A stretch of DNA of 64,000 bases from Prosthecobacter vanneervenii. Its GTDB lineage: Bacteria; Verrucomicrobiota; Verrucomicrobiia; Verrucomicrobiales; Verrucomicrobiaceae. The position numbers were made by a program, and so were the translations under genes. Each line of letters opens with the position of its first letter. Position 1 is the stretch's first letter. Location of the stretch: contig NZ_JACHIG010000008.1 of assembly GCF_014203095.1 (NCBI RefSeq), positions 1 through 64,000 on the forward strand. The letters run 5' to 3'. The notes under the pieces are model-generated. The model made no database searches. It was given only the letters and a program-made list of their open reading frames with translations, and was not told the origin of the DNA. Shown here piece after piece: positions 16,845-25,811 of the stretch.

Positions 16845-19058
16845 TCAGGGCTTGAACATGGCAATCTCTTTTGCGGTGGCGACGTCCCAGGCGCGGAGGT
16901 TGCCGTCCTGGTCGCCGCCTAGCACCACATCGCCGAATTTGCTGGTGGCGAGAGATTGCAGGAACGAGGTGATGCCGGTGATCTTTTTCACCTCGCCACC
17001 GTCGCTGGTGATAAGGCGAAGCTTGCTGTCTCCGGCGCTGGTGGCGATCTGGTCTGCGGCTCCGAGGTAGTGGATGCCGGTGACTTCCTTGTCCCAGCCA
17101 TCGACGCTCTTGCGACGATCGCCGGTAGTCCAGTCCCAGACTTTGACGACATTGTCCGCGCCGCTGCTGGCGAGCAAACGACCGTCTGCACGCCATGAGA
17201 CGCCGAGCACGTGGTGGGTGTGGCCTTCGAAGACCTTGACCACTTTTCCGGTGCTCAGATCAGTAATGCGCAGGGCTTTGTCTGCACCACCTGAAGCGAG
17301 CATTTTGCCATCGGGAGAGAAATCGAGCGCGAAGACGCTGTCGAGATGGCGCTCTGCGTAGGTCTTTTGAAGCTTGCCGGTGGCGACTTCCCACAAAGTG
17401 ATGTCGCCGCTGCGGGAAGGCTCGCCGCTGCCGATGGCGAGCATTTTGCCATCGGGGCTGAAGGCGAGGCTGTTGGCGCGGTCGGTGATCTCAGACCTGC
17501 CATCGCCAGTGCCTATCACGCGCTCAAGGGACCAGGTGGCTGCGGTGCTGCCGGGGACGATGGGCCTGCCATTCACGGTGCTCCAGGCCAGCGGCGGGCC
17601 GCCCTCCTGCTCGGCGATGAGTTCAAGACCATTGGCCGAGAACTGCAGTGCCTTGGCCTTCTTCAAAGCTGCGGGCGTTTTGGCGAGGAGATCGCGCTCT
17701 GTCTTGGCCTTCTCGGCCTCCTTCTTCACCACCTCAAGGCGTGCCTTGGCATCGACCACAGCCTGCTTGGCCTTCTTTTCATTTTCGGTGACGAGGGTGA
17801 TTTCATTGGCTGTGTCCGTAATGGCGGCTTCGGCCCGGGTCAGGGCCTCCTGGGCCAGCTTGAGGTCGGAGGCTGCTTTGGTGGCTTTCTCCTGAGCCTC
17901 GGTGTTCTTTTTGGCAAGGGCTGCATCCGGCTTGTCGGCAGGGACTTTGGCCACCTGTGCAGCCAGCTCTGCGGCGGCTTTCTCAGCAGCGGTCTTGGCG
18001 TCCTCCTTGGGCTTGATGTCTTTCTTTTTTTCTTCGAGGGCCTTTTTGGCAAGCTCTGCGAGTTCGTTGGCTTTCTTGAGCCGGTTGGCCTGTTCGGTGG
18101 CGTCGGCTTCGGCTTTTTTGATGGCCTCGTTTTGATACGTCACCTCAAGTGCCGCACGGACGGAGGAGAGATCGCGCTGAGCCAGCGCCTGCTCGGCTGC
18201 GAGGTCGGACTTGATGTGAGCGACCAGCTTGCCGCCGGCTGTCTCGGTCAGCTTGATGGAATTGTCAGCCTCCTGAGTGGCGGTGAACTTGGTGGATGGT
18301 GCGAGCGCGGGAGAGGCTGGGATGGTGCGCTTCCAGAGCTTGACCTCGCGGAAGCTGCCGGTGGCCAGGCGTGTGCCATCAGGACTGAAGGCCACGGACT
18401 GCACCAGATCGCGGTGGGCAACGCCAGGCTGCTTGTAGAGGCCGGATTTCAGGAGAGCCTCATCGGTGAGCTTGGTGACGAGGCTTTGTGTGGGCAGGTG
18501 GTAGATGCTGATCTGATTGGCACGCGCTGCGGCGGCAAAATCTCCCTGGGGTGCGACGGCGACAGCATAGATGGGCTGCAATCCGGCTGGGAGCGGCTCC
18601 CAGGCGATGACCTGCACTTTTTTCGGCGAAGCCTTGGCGCCTTGATCGATCCAGGTCTTGAGCAAAGCGAGCTGGGCCGGAGTGAGATTCACGGCACCAA
18701 CTTTGTTGCCCTTGGGCGGCATCTCGGAGTCCCAGGAGTGTGCGGCGGCCTGATAGATGATGCTGTCTGCCCCCTTGCCGGGAACGATGCCTTTGTCGCT
18801 CTCGCCGCCCTTCACCATGAGTTCGGGCGTCTCCATGTTAAGCCCGCCTTTGGTGGTGGTCTTATTATGGCAGGCGATGCAGTTGTCCTTCAGGAAGGGA
18901 CGAACCTGCTGGTCGTAGTCGATGGTGGCGGGAGCCGCCGCGACGACGAATGACGAATGCAAAGCCGAGCAAAGCGAGACAGCCAGCACCGCGAAGCGGA
19001 TGCTGCCCCGGAGGGGTGAGCGAAGCGAAGCAATGACGAATGGGACGACGAATCTCAT
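16845..19058 (-). CDS. Exported cytochrome c with coiled coil and WD40 propeller
   Basis: A 737-residue protein typical of Planctomycetes/Verrucomicrobia. The leader (1-41) is followed by a cytochrome-c-like domain with heme motif CIACH at residues 60-64 (PSC1-type, KGGLNMETPELMVKGG). A first set of WD repeats is visible near SVAFSPDGTRLATGS. A long alanine/lysine/glutamate coiled coil runs from about 265 to 470. WD40 repeats (FSPDGKMLASGG and similar) fill the last 230 residues. The start overlaps the PPC gene by ATGA, so translation is coupled. The leader itself is encoded by repeat-like DNA (see the repeat at 18945). The partner protein or electron donor is unknown; the gene order points to a complex with the DUF1549/1553 protein. 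Confidence 0.9.
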   Translation of the reverse strand: MRFVVPFVIASLRSPLRGSIRFAVLAVSLCSALHSSFVVAAAPATIDYDQQVRPFLKDNCIACHNKTTTKGGLNMETPELMVKGGESDKGIVPGKGADSIIYQAAAHSWDSEMPPKGNKVGAVNLTPAQLALLKTWIDQGAKASPKKVQVIAWEPLPAGLQPIYAVAVAPQGDFAAAARANQISIYHLPTQSLVTKLTDEALLKSGLYKQPGVAHRDLVQSVAFSPDGTRLATGSFREVKLWKRTIPASPALAPSTKFTATQEADNSIKLTETAGGKLVAHIKSDLAAEQALAQRDLSSVRAALEVTYQNEAIKKAEADATEQANRLKKANELAELAKKALEEKKKDIKPKEDAKTAAEKAAAELAAQVAKVPADKPDAALAKKNTEAQEKATKAASDLKLAQEALTRAEAAITDTANEITLVTENEKKAKQAVVDAKARLEVVKKEAEKAKTERDLLAKTPAALKKAKALQFSANGLELIAEQEGGPPLAWSTVNGRPIVPGSTAATWSLERVIGTGDGRSEITDRANSLAFSPDGKMLAIGSGEPSRSGDITLWEVATGKLQKTYAERHLDSVFALDFSPDGKMLASGGADKALRITDLSTGKVVKVFEGHTHHVLGVSWRADGRLLASSGADNVVKVWDWTTGDRRKSVDGWDKEVTGIHYLGAADQIATSAGDSKLRLITSDGGEVKKITGITSFLQSLATSKFGDVVLGGDQDGNLRAWDVATAKEIAMFKP
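18945..19054. repeat. GACGAATG-type short direct repeats encoding part of a leader peptide
   Basis: The 8-mer GACGAATG occurs at 18945-18952, 18952-18959 and 19035-19042, with a one-base variant at 19047-19054. These copies lie inside the first 40 codons of the WD40-cytochrome gene. The intervening sequence contains AGCGAAGCGAAGC runs. I infer a low-complexity or dispersed intergenic element that has been absorbed as the signal-peptide coding region. Confidence 0.5.
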
Positions 19059-21097
19059 TTTTTGGCGACCTCCTTCACGCGGATGCGGATGGGGTTGGAA
19101 CAGACGATGAAGGTGGCCTCTTTGGGCGCGGCCTTGGCGGTGAGATCTTTGACGAGCTTGTCGGCAGCAGCCTTGGCGGTGTCGGCTTTCTTGAGTGCCT
19201 CGGTGGCAGTTTTAATGAGTGCGTCTTTGCCGGGTGTGGTGTCGGTTTTGGCGGTGTCGAGCTGCTTCTTGGCAGCGGTCTGCGCTTCCGCCGCTTTTTT
19301 GGCGTCGGCTTCGGCAGATGTGAGTTCTTCGAGACCGCGACGGTACTTCATTTTGGCGGGGCCTTGCAGGATGCAGCCGTAGTCTCCGGGGGCGAGCTTG
19401 AGAGCTTTCATGTCCAGCGTGAGCTTGCCTGCGGCAGCTTTGGCAGGGATGTCGGCTTCGGGGGCTTTGGCGGGGTCGATGAGGCCGAGGACTTTGAGTT
19501 TCAGCGCGTCGGTGAAATCAGCGTGACGCGTGACTTTGAGGGTGATTTCGAGCTTGGCGTCTGCAGCGACTTCGTAGATGTCATTCTTCTCCGTCTGCAC
19601 GAGTGCGGGAGCTGCCTGAGTGCTGACTCCCAAAGCTGGTGAACCGGCGGTTCGGTAGAGGATATTTTCCCGGGCGGCATCCGGCACGGCAAACATGACG
19701 TAGCGGCTCTGCGGAATGCTGGTGAGAGCAACAGCTCCTGATGGAGCGTCTGCGGTGGCCTGGAAGGCGATGTAGCCGAGTGACTGGCCTTTGCCGATGA
19801 AACCACCCAGGCAGGTGAGGCCGGGGGGCAGCTTGTCGGCTTTCAGCTCGATGGGGTCGCTGAGAGCATTGCGATTGGGGGCGATGATTTCCAAAGCGGC
19901 GATGCCACTACGCAGGACATTGCTGCTGCCGATTTCACCGCCTTTGGTTTTGGCTCCGGGAAGAATGGCATTCAGCGCGATGAGCGGCGCTGGCTTTGGA
20001 GCCTCTTTCAAGACACGAAGCTCGAACGGCAGCGTGGTCTGGAAGTTGTCGCTGAGAGTGATGCGGAAGATGCCATCTGCCTTCGCCTCATAGGCATAGG
20101 AGGGGTCGCGGCTGGGGAGATTGATGGTGGGCGCAGGGATGATGGCTGGCGCATCTGCGACCTCGGCCTGTGCTTTGAGCGTTTCCTTGCCCTCGGCATC
20201 CTTGGAGAGATTTTCGATGACCAGATGGGGGTCGGTGGCATGGCCGAGCTGGTGGGAGTGCACCTCGATGATGAATTTTTCACCTGCCTTGAAGGCAAGG
20301 TCGAAGGTCTGGGCCAAGCCGTGCGGGAGGAAGGAATCACGGATTGTCTGCCCGATTTGAATGGGCCGCACTGCCGCTGGTTTGACTGCGACCGCAGGCG
20401 GCGCAGCCGAAGTGAGCGTGATGCGATAACCGTAGTCGTCGCCGGAGCGATACATGAGCTCATTGAAACGCAGGCGGTAGGTGCCATCTGCCTGCGCGGT
20501 GAAATGCAGAACGCCGCCACGCATGTGCGCCAGCTCACGCCCGGTGGGAGCTGTGAGCATGCCCATCAGCTCTGTGCGAGTGTCAAAACGCCGCCCGTCA
20601 AAGGTGGCTGTGAGGTGCTGCCCTTTTTTCAAATCCAGGGTGAACCAGTGTGGCGAGGAGGATTTGAAGCTGCCTTCGATAACGGAATTAAGTGCCACTT
20701 TGACTGCCTTGTCGGGCTTGATGTTGGTGCCGGGAGAGGTGACGGCATCGAGCGCACTGATTTCAAACACCCGCGGATTGGAGACGCCATAGCGGCCGAC
20801 GAAGCGGCAGTCGTAGAGGGCGGGCTTGAGATCCGCAGGCAGGGCCAGGGTGAAAAGATTTGGCTTGGTGCTTTTCAGCGGGATGAGGTGCTCATTCAGC
20901 AGCAGAAATTGAGGTCCTTCGAGATCCGCACCTTTGATGGTGATTTCGACTGTGGAACCTGGCTTTCCGCCCAGGGAAGAGATACTGGTGAGCGTAGGAG
21001 ACGGAAAGGTGGCCTGGGAGAAGGCCGGAGAGGCGAATGCCAGCAGGACTGAAAATTGGAAACGGAGAACTGAAAACTGAAATTTGGGAAGAGGCAT
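19055..21097 (-). CDS. Exported PPC-domain protein with C-terminal coiled coil
   Basis: A 680-residue secreted protein. The signal peptide contains the odd duplicated stretch FQFSVLRFQFSVL and ends near SPAFSQ. An Ig-like or IPT-like segment follows (SISSLGGKPGSTVEITIKG). Two bacterial pre-peptidase C-terminal (PPC) modules are recognisable by PHWFTLDLKKGQHLTATF and GLAQTFDLAFKAGEKFIIEV. The middle has several Ig-like strands. Near the C-terminus a lysine/alanine-rich coiled coil (about 580-650) occurs just before the end. There is no peptidase domain, so the PPC modules probably mediate surface or partner binding. It ends overlapping the WD40-cytochrome start and begins 11 bases after the DUF1549/1553 stop. 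Confidence 0.88.
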   Translation of the reverse strand: MPLPKFQFSVLRFQFSVLLAFASPAFSQATFPSPTLTSISSLGGKPGSTVEITIKGADLEGPQFLLLNEHLIPLKSTKPNLFTLALPADLKPALYDCRFVGRYGVSNPRVFEISALDAVTSPGTNIKPDKAVKVALNSVIEGSFKSSSPHWFTLDLKKGQHLTATFDGRRFDTRTELMGMLTAPTGRELAHMRGGVLHFTAQADGTYRLRFNELMYRSGDDYGYRITLTSAAPPAVAVKPAAVRPIQIGQTIRDSFLPHGLAQTFDLAFKAGEKFIIEVHSHQLGHATDPHLVIENLSKDAEGKETLKAQAEVADAPAIIPAPTINLPSRDPSYAYEAKADGIFRITLSDNFQTTLPFELRVLKEAPKPAPLIALNAILPGAKTKGGEIGSSNVLRSGIAALEIIAPNRNALSDPIELKADKLPPGLTCLGGFIGKGQSLGYIAFQATADAPSGAVALTSIPQSRYVMFAVPDAARENILYRTAGSPALGVSTQAAPALVQTEKNDIYEVAADAKLEITLKVTRHADFTDALKLKVLGLIDPAKAPEADIPAKAAAGKLTLDMKALKLAPGDYGCILQGPAKMKYRRGLEELTSAEADAKKAAEAQTAAKKQLDTAKTDTTPGKDALIKTATEALKKADTAKAAADKLVKDLTAKAAPKEATFIVCSNPIRIRVKEVAKK
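21042..21083. repeat. Imperfect duplicated A-rich unit in the PPC leader
   Basis: Two copies of an ACTGAAAAYTG-like unit lie side by side (about 21049-21059 and 21069-21079) and encode FQFSVL twice on the minus strand. The composition is clearly less GC-rich than the flanking coding DNA. The pattern looks like a short tandem element recruited as a hydrophobic leader. That origin is inference. Confidence 0.45.
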
Positions 21098-21108
21098 GAC
21101 GAGGGCGC

Positions 21109-23307
21109 TTAGTGATTGAACAGGAACTCCTTGGTGTTCAGCAGCGCCCAGAGGATGTCCTCATAGGCTTCTTTTTTGCCCTTGAAGGCTTCGTCGCCGG
21201 TTTTGCCTGTGGTTTTCTTGTCGAGATGAGTGCGGGCAAATTTGATCTCGGCGGCGTTGGGATCGCGGCTGAGGGCGATGTGGTAGAGGTCGGAGATTTT
21301 GTCGTCGTCAGGACGTGTGTCTTTGGTGAGCGAATCGGCGCGGCCATTGCCACGGGAGAGCTGGGTTTGGATCTCTGCGGCGTTCAGCAGGTGGAGGCTC
21401 TGCGCGAGGCTGGCCTCCTGGGTGCGTTCGCACTCGCAGGCGCTGGAGGAGTCGGGCCGGCCAAAGACACTGAGGAAGTAAGTGCTCTGATTGTAGCTGT
21501 TGTCCGGCAGCGCGACGGCACGCGTGCCAGGAGCCTGACCGGCAAAGTTGCTCTCCACATCGAGCAGTGTGTTGACGGAGTCGTAGAGCACTTCGGCGTT
21601 CAGGCGCTTGGGGTAGTAGCGGCTGAAGTTCTGGCGGTCCTTGGCGTTGTGGGCGTTTGGGACGGCGCTGAGCTGGTAGGTGGTGGAATTGGTGATGGTG
21701 CGGATGAGGTGCTTCAAATCGTAGCCGCTCTTTACGAAGTCAGTCGCGAGAGCGCTGAGCAGTTCAGGATTCACTGGAGGGTTGGTCTCGCGCATGTCGT
21801 CCTCAGGCTCGACGAGGCCGCGGTTGAAAAAGTGCTTCCAGTAGCGATTGACCAGCGTGTGGGCAAAGAAGGGGTTGTCCTTGCTGCTCATCCAGTCGGC
21901 CAGAGCCAGCCGGGGATCCTGCTCAGGCTTGAGCTTGAGGGCCTGCCCGCCGAGGCTGGTGGGAGTCACGGCCTCCTTGGTGCGGATGTTGGTGGTCTGC
22001 GCCACGCCACGTTTGCTAAAGATCATCTCCTCGCCCACAAACGTCGAAGGTTTGCGGCTGACATTGCTGAAGAAGGCGGCGAAGCCGTAGTAGTCCTGCT
22101 GGCTCCACTTCTCAAAGGGGTGATGGTGGCACTGCGCGCACTGCATGCGGGTGCCGAGGAAGAGCTGCGCGACGTCCTCCATCTGCTGCTTCATCTCCTT
22201 TACCTGACGATACCAGGCGACGGGAGGATTTTGGTCGATGTCTCCAGCTGCAGCGACGACTTCACGAACGAACTGATCGTAGGGTTTGTTGTCGGCAATG
22301 CTGTCGCGAATCCAGGAATAAAAGAGGTAACTGCCGCGGGCAAAGATGGGCTGAGTGCGCTGATTGCGGAGGAGGGCACTCCATTTGTTGGCGAAGTATT
22401 CGGCGTATTCGGGACTGTCCAGCAGGCGGTCGACGAGAGCGCTGCGCTTGCCGGCGTCCTTGGAGGCGATGAAGTCCTTCATCTCAGCCGCTGTGGGGAG
22501 GCGGCCGGCGATGTCGAGGGTGACGCGGCGGATGAAGGTGCCGTCGTCAGCGATATCAGAAGGCGGCATGCCGATGGTCTTCAGCTTGGCAAAAACCAGG
22601 TCGTCGACAAAACCGCGAGAGGCGGGAAGTTTTTCCACAGGAGCGCCGAGCGGCACGGTGGCGCGGAAGGTGGCCACCTTGCCCTGATAGCGCACCATCA
22701 CAGCAACGTCACCGGGCAGGTCAAAAAGCTGCACGCGGCCGGTTTCGTTGGTTTCAGCCATGGCTTTCTCATTGGCTTCATAAAGAGCGCGCTTGGTGAC
22801 ATCGCGTGTGCTGCCATCGGTGTAATGGGCGGTGACTTTGAGCTGCTGCGCACCTTTGAGCGGCATGGTGAGCTTGGCTGGCTCGACGCTGATGCTGGCC
22901 ATCTTGGGGTCGGTGTCTTTGCCGTAGGGCATGCCCTCGCGGATCCAGCGTGCCAGATCGGCGTAATCTTCGGAATTAGGGTCGAGCTTTTTGCCACCAC
23001 CATGCGGGAGCTGGGCGGTGCCCTTGGTCAGGAGCAGGCTCTGCTCCGCCGCTGCGGGAAAGACGCGGCGACCACGCGCCTCTTTGACGATGTGCTCGTA
23101 ATCTTCCTGGGGCTCGAAGCCGAGTAGAGAGAGCTTGAAACCATTCTGCCCACCGGACTTGCCGTGGCAACCGCCAGAGTTGCAACTGCCCTTGGTGAGA
23201 ATGGGCACGATGTCGTTGGCAAAGTTCAACGGCCGAGGGGCGTCCGCTGCGAAAGAGGGCGCGGCGGCAGACAAGGCGGCGATGAGGGTGAGACGGGGCA
23301 GATTCAT
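21109..23307 (-). CDS. DUF1549/DUF1553 protein with Ig-like domain (PSD1 group)
   Basis: A 732-residue exported protein with a 20-residue signal peptide (FAADAPRPL). The first domain has CNSGGCHG, a heme-like or metal-binding motif with four residues between the cysteines, as is usual for this subgroup. Then come PAAAEQSLLLTKGTAQLPHGGG and a bacterial Ig-like (BIG2) domain at about 140-225. DUF1549 follows (FVDDLVFAKLKTIGMPPS), with a second Cys pair in CAQCHHHPFEKW, a true CxxCH. DUF1553 fills the C-terminal part (ADWMSSKDNPFFAHTLVNR). This family is almost confined to this superphylum and nearly always neighbours DUF1501, as here. The biochemical role is not established. Confidence 0.93.
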   Translation of the reverse strand: MNLPRLTLIAALSAAAPSFAADAPRPLNFANDIVPILTKGSCNSGGCHGKSGGQNGFKLSLLGFEPQEDYEHIVKEARGRRVFPAAAEQSLLLTKGTAQLPHGGGKKLDPNSEDYADLARWIREGMPYGKDTDPKMASISVEPAKLTMPLKGAQQLKVTAHYTDGSTRDVTKRALYEANEKAMAETNETGRVQLFDLPGDVAVMVRYQGKVATFRATVPLGAPVEKLPASRGFVDDLVFAKLKTIGMPPSDIADDGTFIRRVTLDIAGRLPTAAEMKDFIASKDAGKRSALVDRLLDSPEYAEYFANKWSALLRNQRTQPIFARGSYLFYSWIRDSIADNKPYDQFVREVVAAAGDIDQNPPVAWYRQVKEMKQQMEDVAQLFLGTRMQCAQCHHHPFEKWSQQDYYGFAAFFSNVSRKPSTFVGEEMIFSKRGVAQTTNIRTKEAVTPTSLGGQALKLKPEQDPRLALADWMSSKDNPFFAHTLVNRYWKHFFNRGLVEPEDDMRETNPPVNPELLSALATDFVKSGYDLKHLIRTITNSTTYQLSAVPNAHNAKDRQNFSRYYPKRLNAEVLYDSVNTLLDVESNFAGQAPGTRAVALPDNSYNQSTYFLSVFGRPDSSSACECERTQEASLAQSLHLLNAAEIQTQLSRGNGRADSLTKDTRPDDDKISDLYHIALSRDPNAAEIKFARTHLDKKTTGKTGDEAFKGKKEAYEDILWALLNTKEFLFNH

Positions 23308-23394
23308 GACAGAGGGAACCTACGGGAGCTGGGGACACATTTTGTCGTGCCAAAATATGTCTCTTTGCCATCCCAACCGTTTCGGCGGGCTGGA

Positions 23395-24735
23395 TCACAC
23401 GAGCTCAGGCATGGGCAGGTGCCCATCCACGAGGTACTGAGGCCGGCCGGTGAGGTCAGTCAGCGTGGCCTTGGTGACATCAATGCCCATCTGGTGATAG
23501 AGGGTAGCGAAGACCTCACCAAAGGCGACGGGCCGCTCGGTGGGCTCGCCAGCGAGCTTGTCCGTGGCGCCAATGACCTGCCCATGGCGCATGCCACCGC
23601 ATGCCAGGAGCGCTGAAGCGACGCGCGGCCAGTGGTCGCGACCGCCTTTGTTATTGATGATCGGAGTGCGGCCAAACTCTCCCCACACGACCACGGAGAC
23701 ATCCTGGTCGAGGCCACGCTCGTGCAGGTCCGAGATGAGCGCGGTGAGTCCGCTGTCGAGCAGCGGCAGATCCTCGCGCAACTGGCCGAAGTTGTTGGAG
23801 TGGTAGTCCCAGCGGCTGAAGGCGAGCGTGACGACACGAGCGCCGGCCTCGACAAGACGACGCGCGGCGAGAAAGTGCTCGGGCAGGCGCGGGCCGCCGT
23901 CATCGCGGTTGCGGTTTTCGCCTTTGCCGTAGCGCTCGACGATGCGCGGGTCCTCACGGCTGAGATCGAGCGCCTCAAGCAGACGGGGGCTGGCCAGCAC
24001 ATTGAGCGCCTGCTCATTGAAGACATCCACGCCGCCCATGAGACCAGTCGCATCAATGTCGCGGCGGAAGGTGTCGAAGCTGGAAAGCAGCGTCTTGCGA
24101 TCACGCAGGCGATCCAGGGTGATGCCGTGCAGAGACATGTCCTCCGTGCCGCCGCCGCGATTGGGCTGGAAGGGCGCGTGCGCAACGCCGAGGAAACCCG
24201 GCTCTCCGGTGCGTGCCCACTCCATGTGGCCCATCTTGGGTGACAGACCGACAAACGGCGGCATGGCTGGATTTGTGACACCTTGCAGGCGGGAAACGAC
24301 AGCCCCCATCGAGGGCCAGCCGCCCGGAGGCTGCTGCTTGGTGCTGCGGCCGGTGAGGCACTGAAAGGCGTCATGGCGCGAGTCGCAGTCCGCCAGCGAG
24401 CGGATGAGCGTGCACTTGTCCATCATTTTGGCCAGACGAGGCAGGTGCTCGCAAATCTGGATGCCGGGGACGTTGGTGGAGATGGGCTTGAACTCGCCGC
24501 GAACCTCGCCCGGCGCGTCCGGCTTCATGTCAAACATGTCCTGATGAGAAGGGCCGCCGGGCAGGAAGATCATGATCACCGCCTTGTGCGAGCGGCCAGT
24601 TTTCTGCACGGCCTCCGCATGCAGGACATCGTTCAGGGAAATCCCACCCATGGCCAGACCGCCGATTTTGAGGAAATTTCGACGCGACACGCCATCGCAG
24701 TAGCCGCCGCCGGAATGGGAGTGGATGGAGAGCAT
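23395..24735 (-). CDS. Tat-exported DUF1501 protein
   Basis: A 446-residue protein of the DUF1501 family, which shares the alkaline-phosphatase/sulfatase fold. A twin-arginine leader is visible (SRRNFLKIGG, residues 18-27). The core starts with KAVIMIFLPGGPSHQDMFD and later has VVWGEFGRTP and GRDHWPR, typical of the family. The sulfatase CxPxR motif is absent. It is the upstream member of the DUF1501, DUF1549/1553, PPC and WD40-cytochrome series on the minus strand; an 87-base gap separates it from the next gene. The ATG at 24735 gives the expected leader length. Confidence 0.93.
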   Translation of the reverse strand: MLSIHSHSGGGYCDGVSRRNFLKIGGLAMGGISLNDVLHAEAVQKTGRSHKAVIMIFLPGGPSHQDMFDMKPDAPGEVRGEFKPISTNVPGIQICEHLPRLAKMMDKCTLIRSLADCDSRHDAFQCLTGRSTKQQPPGGWPSMGAVVSRLQGVTNPAMPPFVGLSPKMGHMEWARTGEPGFLGVAHAPFQPNRGGGTEDMSLHGITLDRLRDRKTLLSSFDTFRRDIDATGLMGGVDVFNEQALNVLASPRLLEALDLSREDPRIVERYGKGENRNRDDGGPRLPEHFLAARRLVEAGARVVTLAFSRWDYHSNNFGQLREDLPLLDSGLTALISDLHERGLDQDVSVVVWGEFGRTPIINNKGGRDHWPRVASALLACGGMRHGQVIGATDKLAGEPTERPVAFGEVFATLYHQMGIDVTKATLTDLTGRPQYLVDGHLPMPELV

Positions 24736-24806
24736 GGTTGGTTGAGTGCTGTAAACCTACGGAGGCGATGACAGCTCTCTTGCTGATCCGGCGTTGAGAG
24801 ACAGGC

Positions 24807-25811
24807 ATGAGCGGACTGATTGGACACACGATGTACGGCATCCTGGCGCTGAAGGCAGCCAAAGGCAGGGGGCTGGCCGTCACACCACTGATCGAACGTC
24901 ATCTGCCGAGTTTTCTGTGTGGTGCGTATCTCGGCTGTGACATCCAGGTGATGCCTGAGGCTGTCTGTGCGGACACTGGACGCGAGGTGGGATTTGGCAC
25001 CGTGCCTCTGGACAAGAGCCCGATCACGGGTGGTGCCGTGAAGCCGTGGACATTGGAGCATGACGGACGGAAATACCGGCCCAAGGAGATTCATGAGCTG
25101 TTTTATGGCCGTGCGCATCTGGTGTTTGGCTGGAGCAAGGAGGACATGCCGCTGCGCGTGCCGTGGGACCATCTGGCGGACTACTGCGCGCTGGCGATTC
25201 GCGATGAGATGAGCTCCGAGCGAGGGCTGGCGTATGCGCTGGGCTGGATGGTGCACATGGTCGGGGATTCGCTGATCAAGTCCATCCAGCCCGGCATCCG
25301 CATGCATTTGCTGGATGGCGTTTACACTCCCAGAAACCGCATCGTGCAGGATCAGTTTACCTATCATACGATTGGAGGAGAGCTGGGCATCGACTGGGTC
25401 AAGACCTTCCGCGACATGGCGGCCACGCCGGTGGAGACGATCCAGCCACACTACATGCGTGTGGACGCAAAGCGCGGCAAGCTGGCGGAGGTGTTTGATG
25501 CAGGGTGGAAGCCGGAGCTGCAGCCGCTGCTGGCCGCTGTGCTGGCTGAGAACCGCCGCTGGCTGCCGCACCACACCGAGGATGTGCTGCGTGTGGTTCA
25601 ACGCGACAGCGAGGAGGCGAAACGTGTGAGCGGCGGGCTTGAGTTTGAAGCAATGAATGAAATGGCCGAGAGCGCAGGCATGCGGAACACGCTGGTGATC
25701 ATCGCCGAACAATGCGCCGATTTGATGGAGCATACCATTGCGCAGGTGCCGGAGTGGCGGGATTTGCCTCGACAGCCGGCCCAAGGCTGGGACAAGCTCA
25801 AACGCGCATGA
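24807..25811 (+). CDS. Zinc-dependent phospholipase C-like protein
   Basis: A 334-residue soluble protein without a signal peptide. The early GHTMYGILALKAAK, the FLCGAYLGCDIQ stretch and the HMVGDSLIKS helix resemble the zinc-dependent phospholipase C / S1-P1 nuclease superfamily, whose buried His and Asp residues bind metals. LFYGRAHLVFGW is another family-like helix. The exact ligands are not certain, and the substrate is unknown. The gene is divergent from DUF1501 and its last codons overlap the MBL gene by ATGA (25808-25811). That coupling suggests joint function. Confidence 0.68.
   Translation: MSGLIGHTMYGILALKAAKGRGLAVTPLIERHLPSFLCGAYLGCDIQVMPEAVCADTGREVGFGTVPLDKSPITGGAVKPWTLEHDGRKYRPKEIHELFYGRAHLVFGWSKEDMPLRVPWDHLADYCALAIRDEMSSERGLAYALGWMVHMVGDSLIKSIQPGIRMHLLDGVYTPRNRIVQDQFTYHTIGGELGIDWVKTFRDMAATPVETIQPHYMRVDAKRGKLAEVFDAGWKPELQPLLAAVLAENRRWLPHHTEDVLRVVQRDSEEAKRVSGGLEFEAMNEMAESAGMRNTLVIIAEQCADLMEHTIAQVPEWRDLPRQPAQGWDKLKRA

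Noticed and set aside
17346-18953. Long plus-strand open frame of 535 codons
   Set aside because: It is antisense to the WD40-cytochrome coiled coil; its glycine/leucine/phenylalanine-rich composition mirrors the Ala/Lys/Glu repeats on the other strand.
21112-23127. Long plus-strand open frame of 671 codons
   Set aside because: It runs antisense to the DUF1549/1553 gene, which has clear domains. The opposite frame is a by-product of high GC codon use and has no recognisable family.
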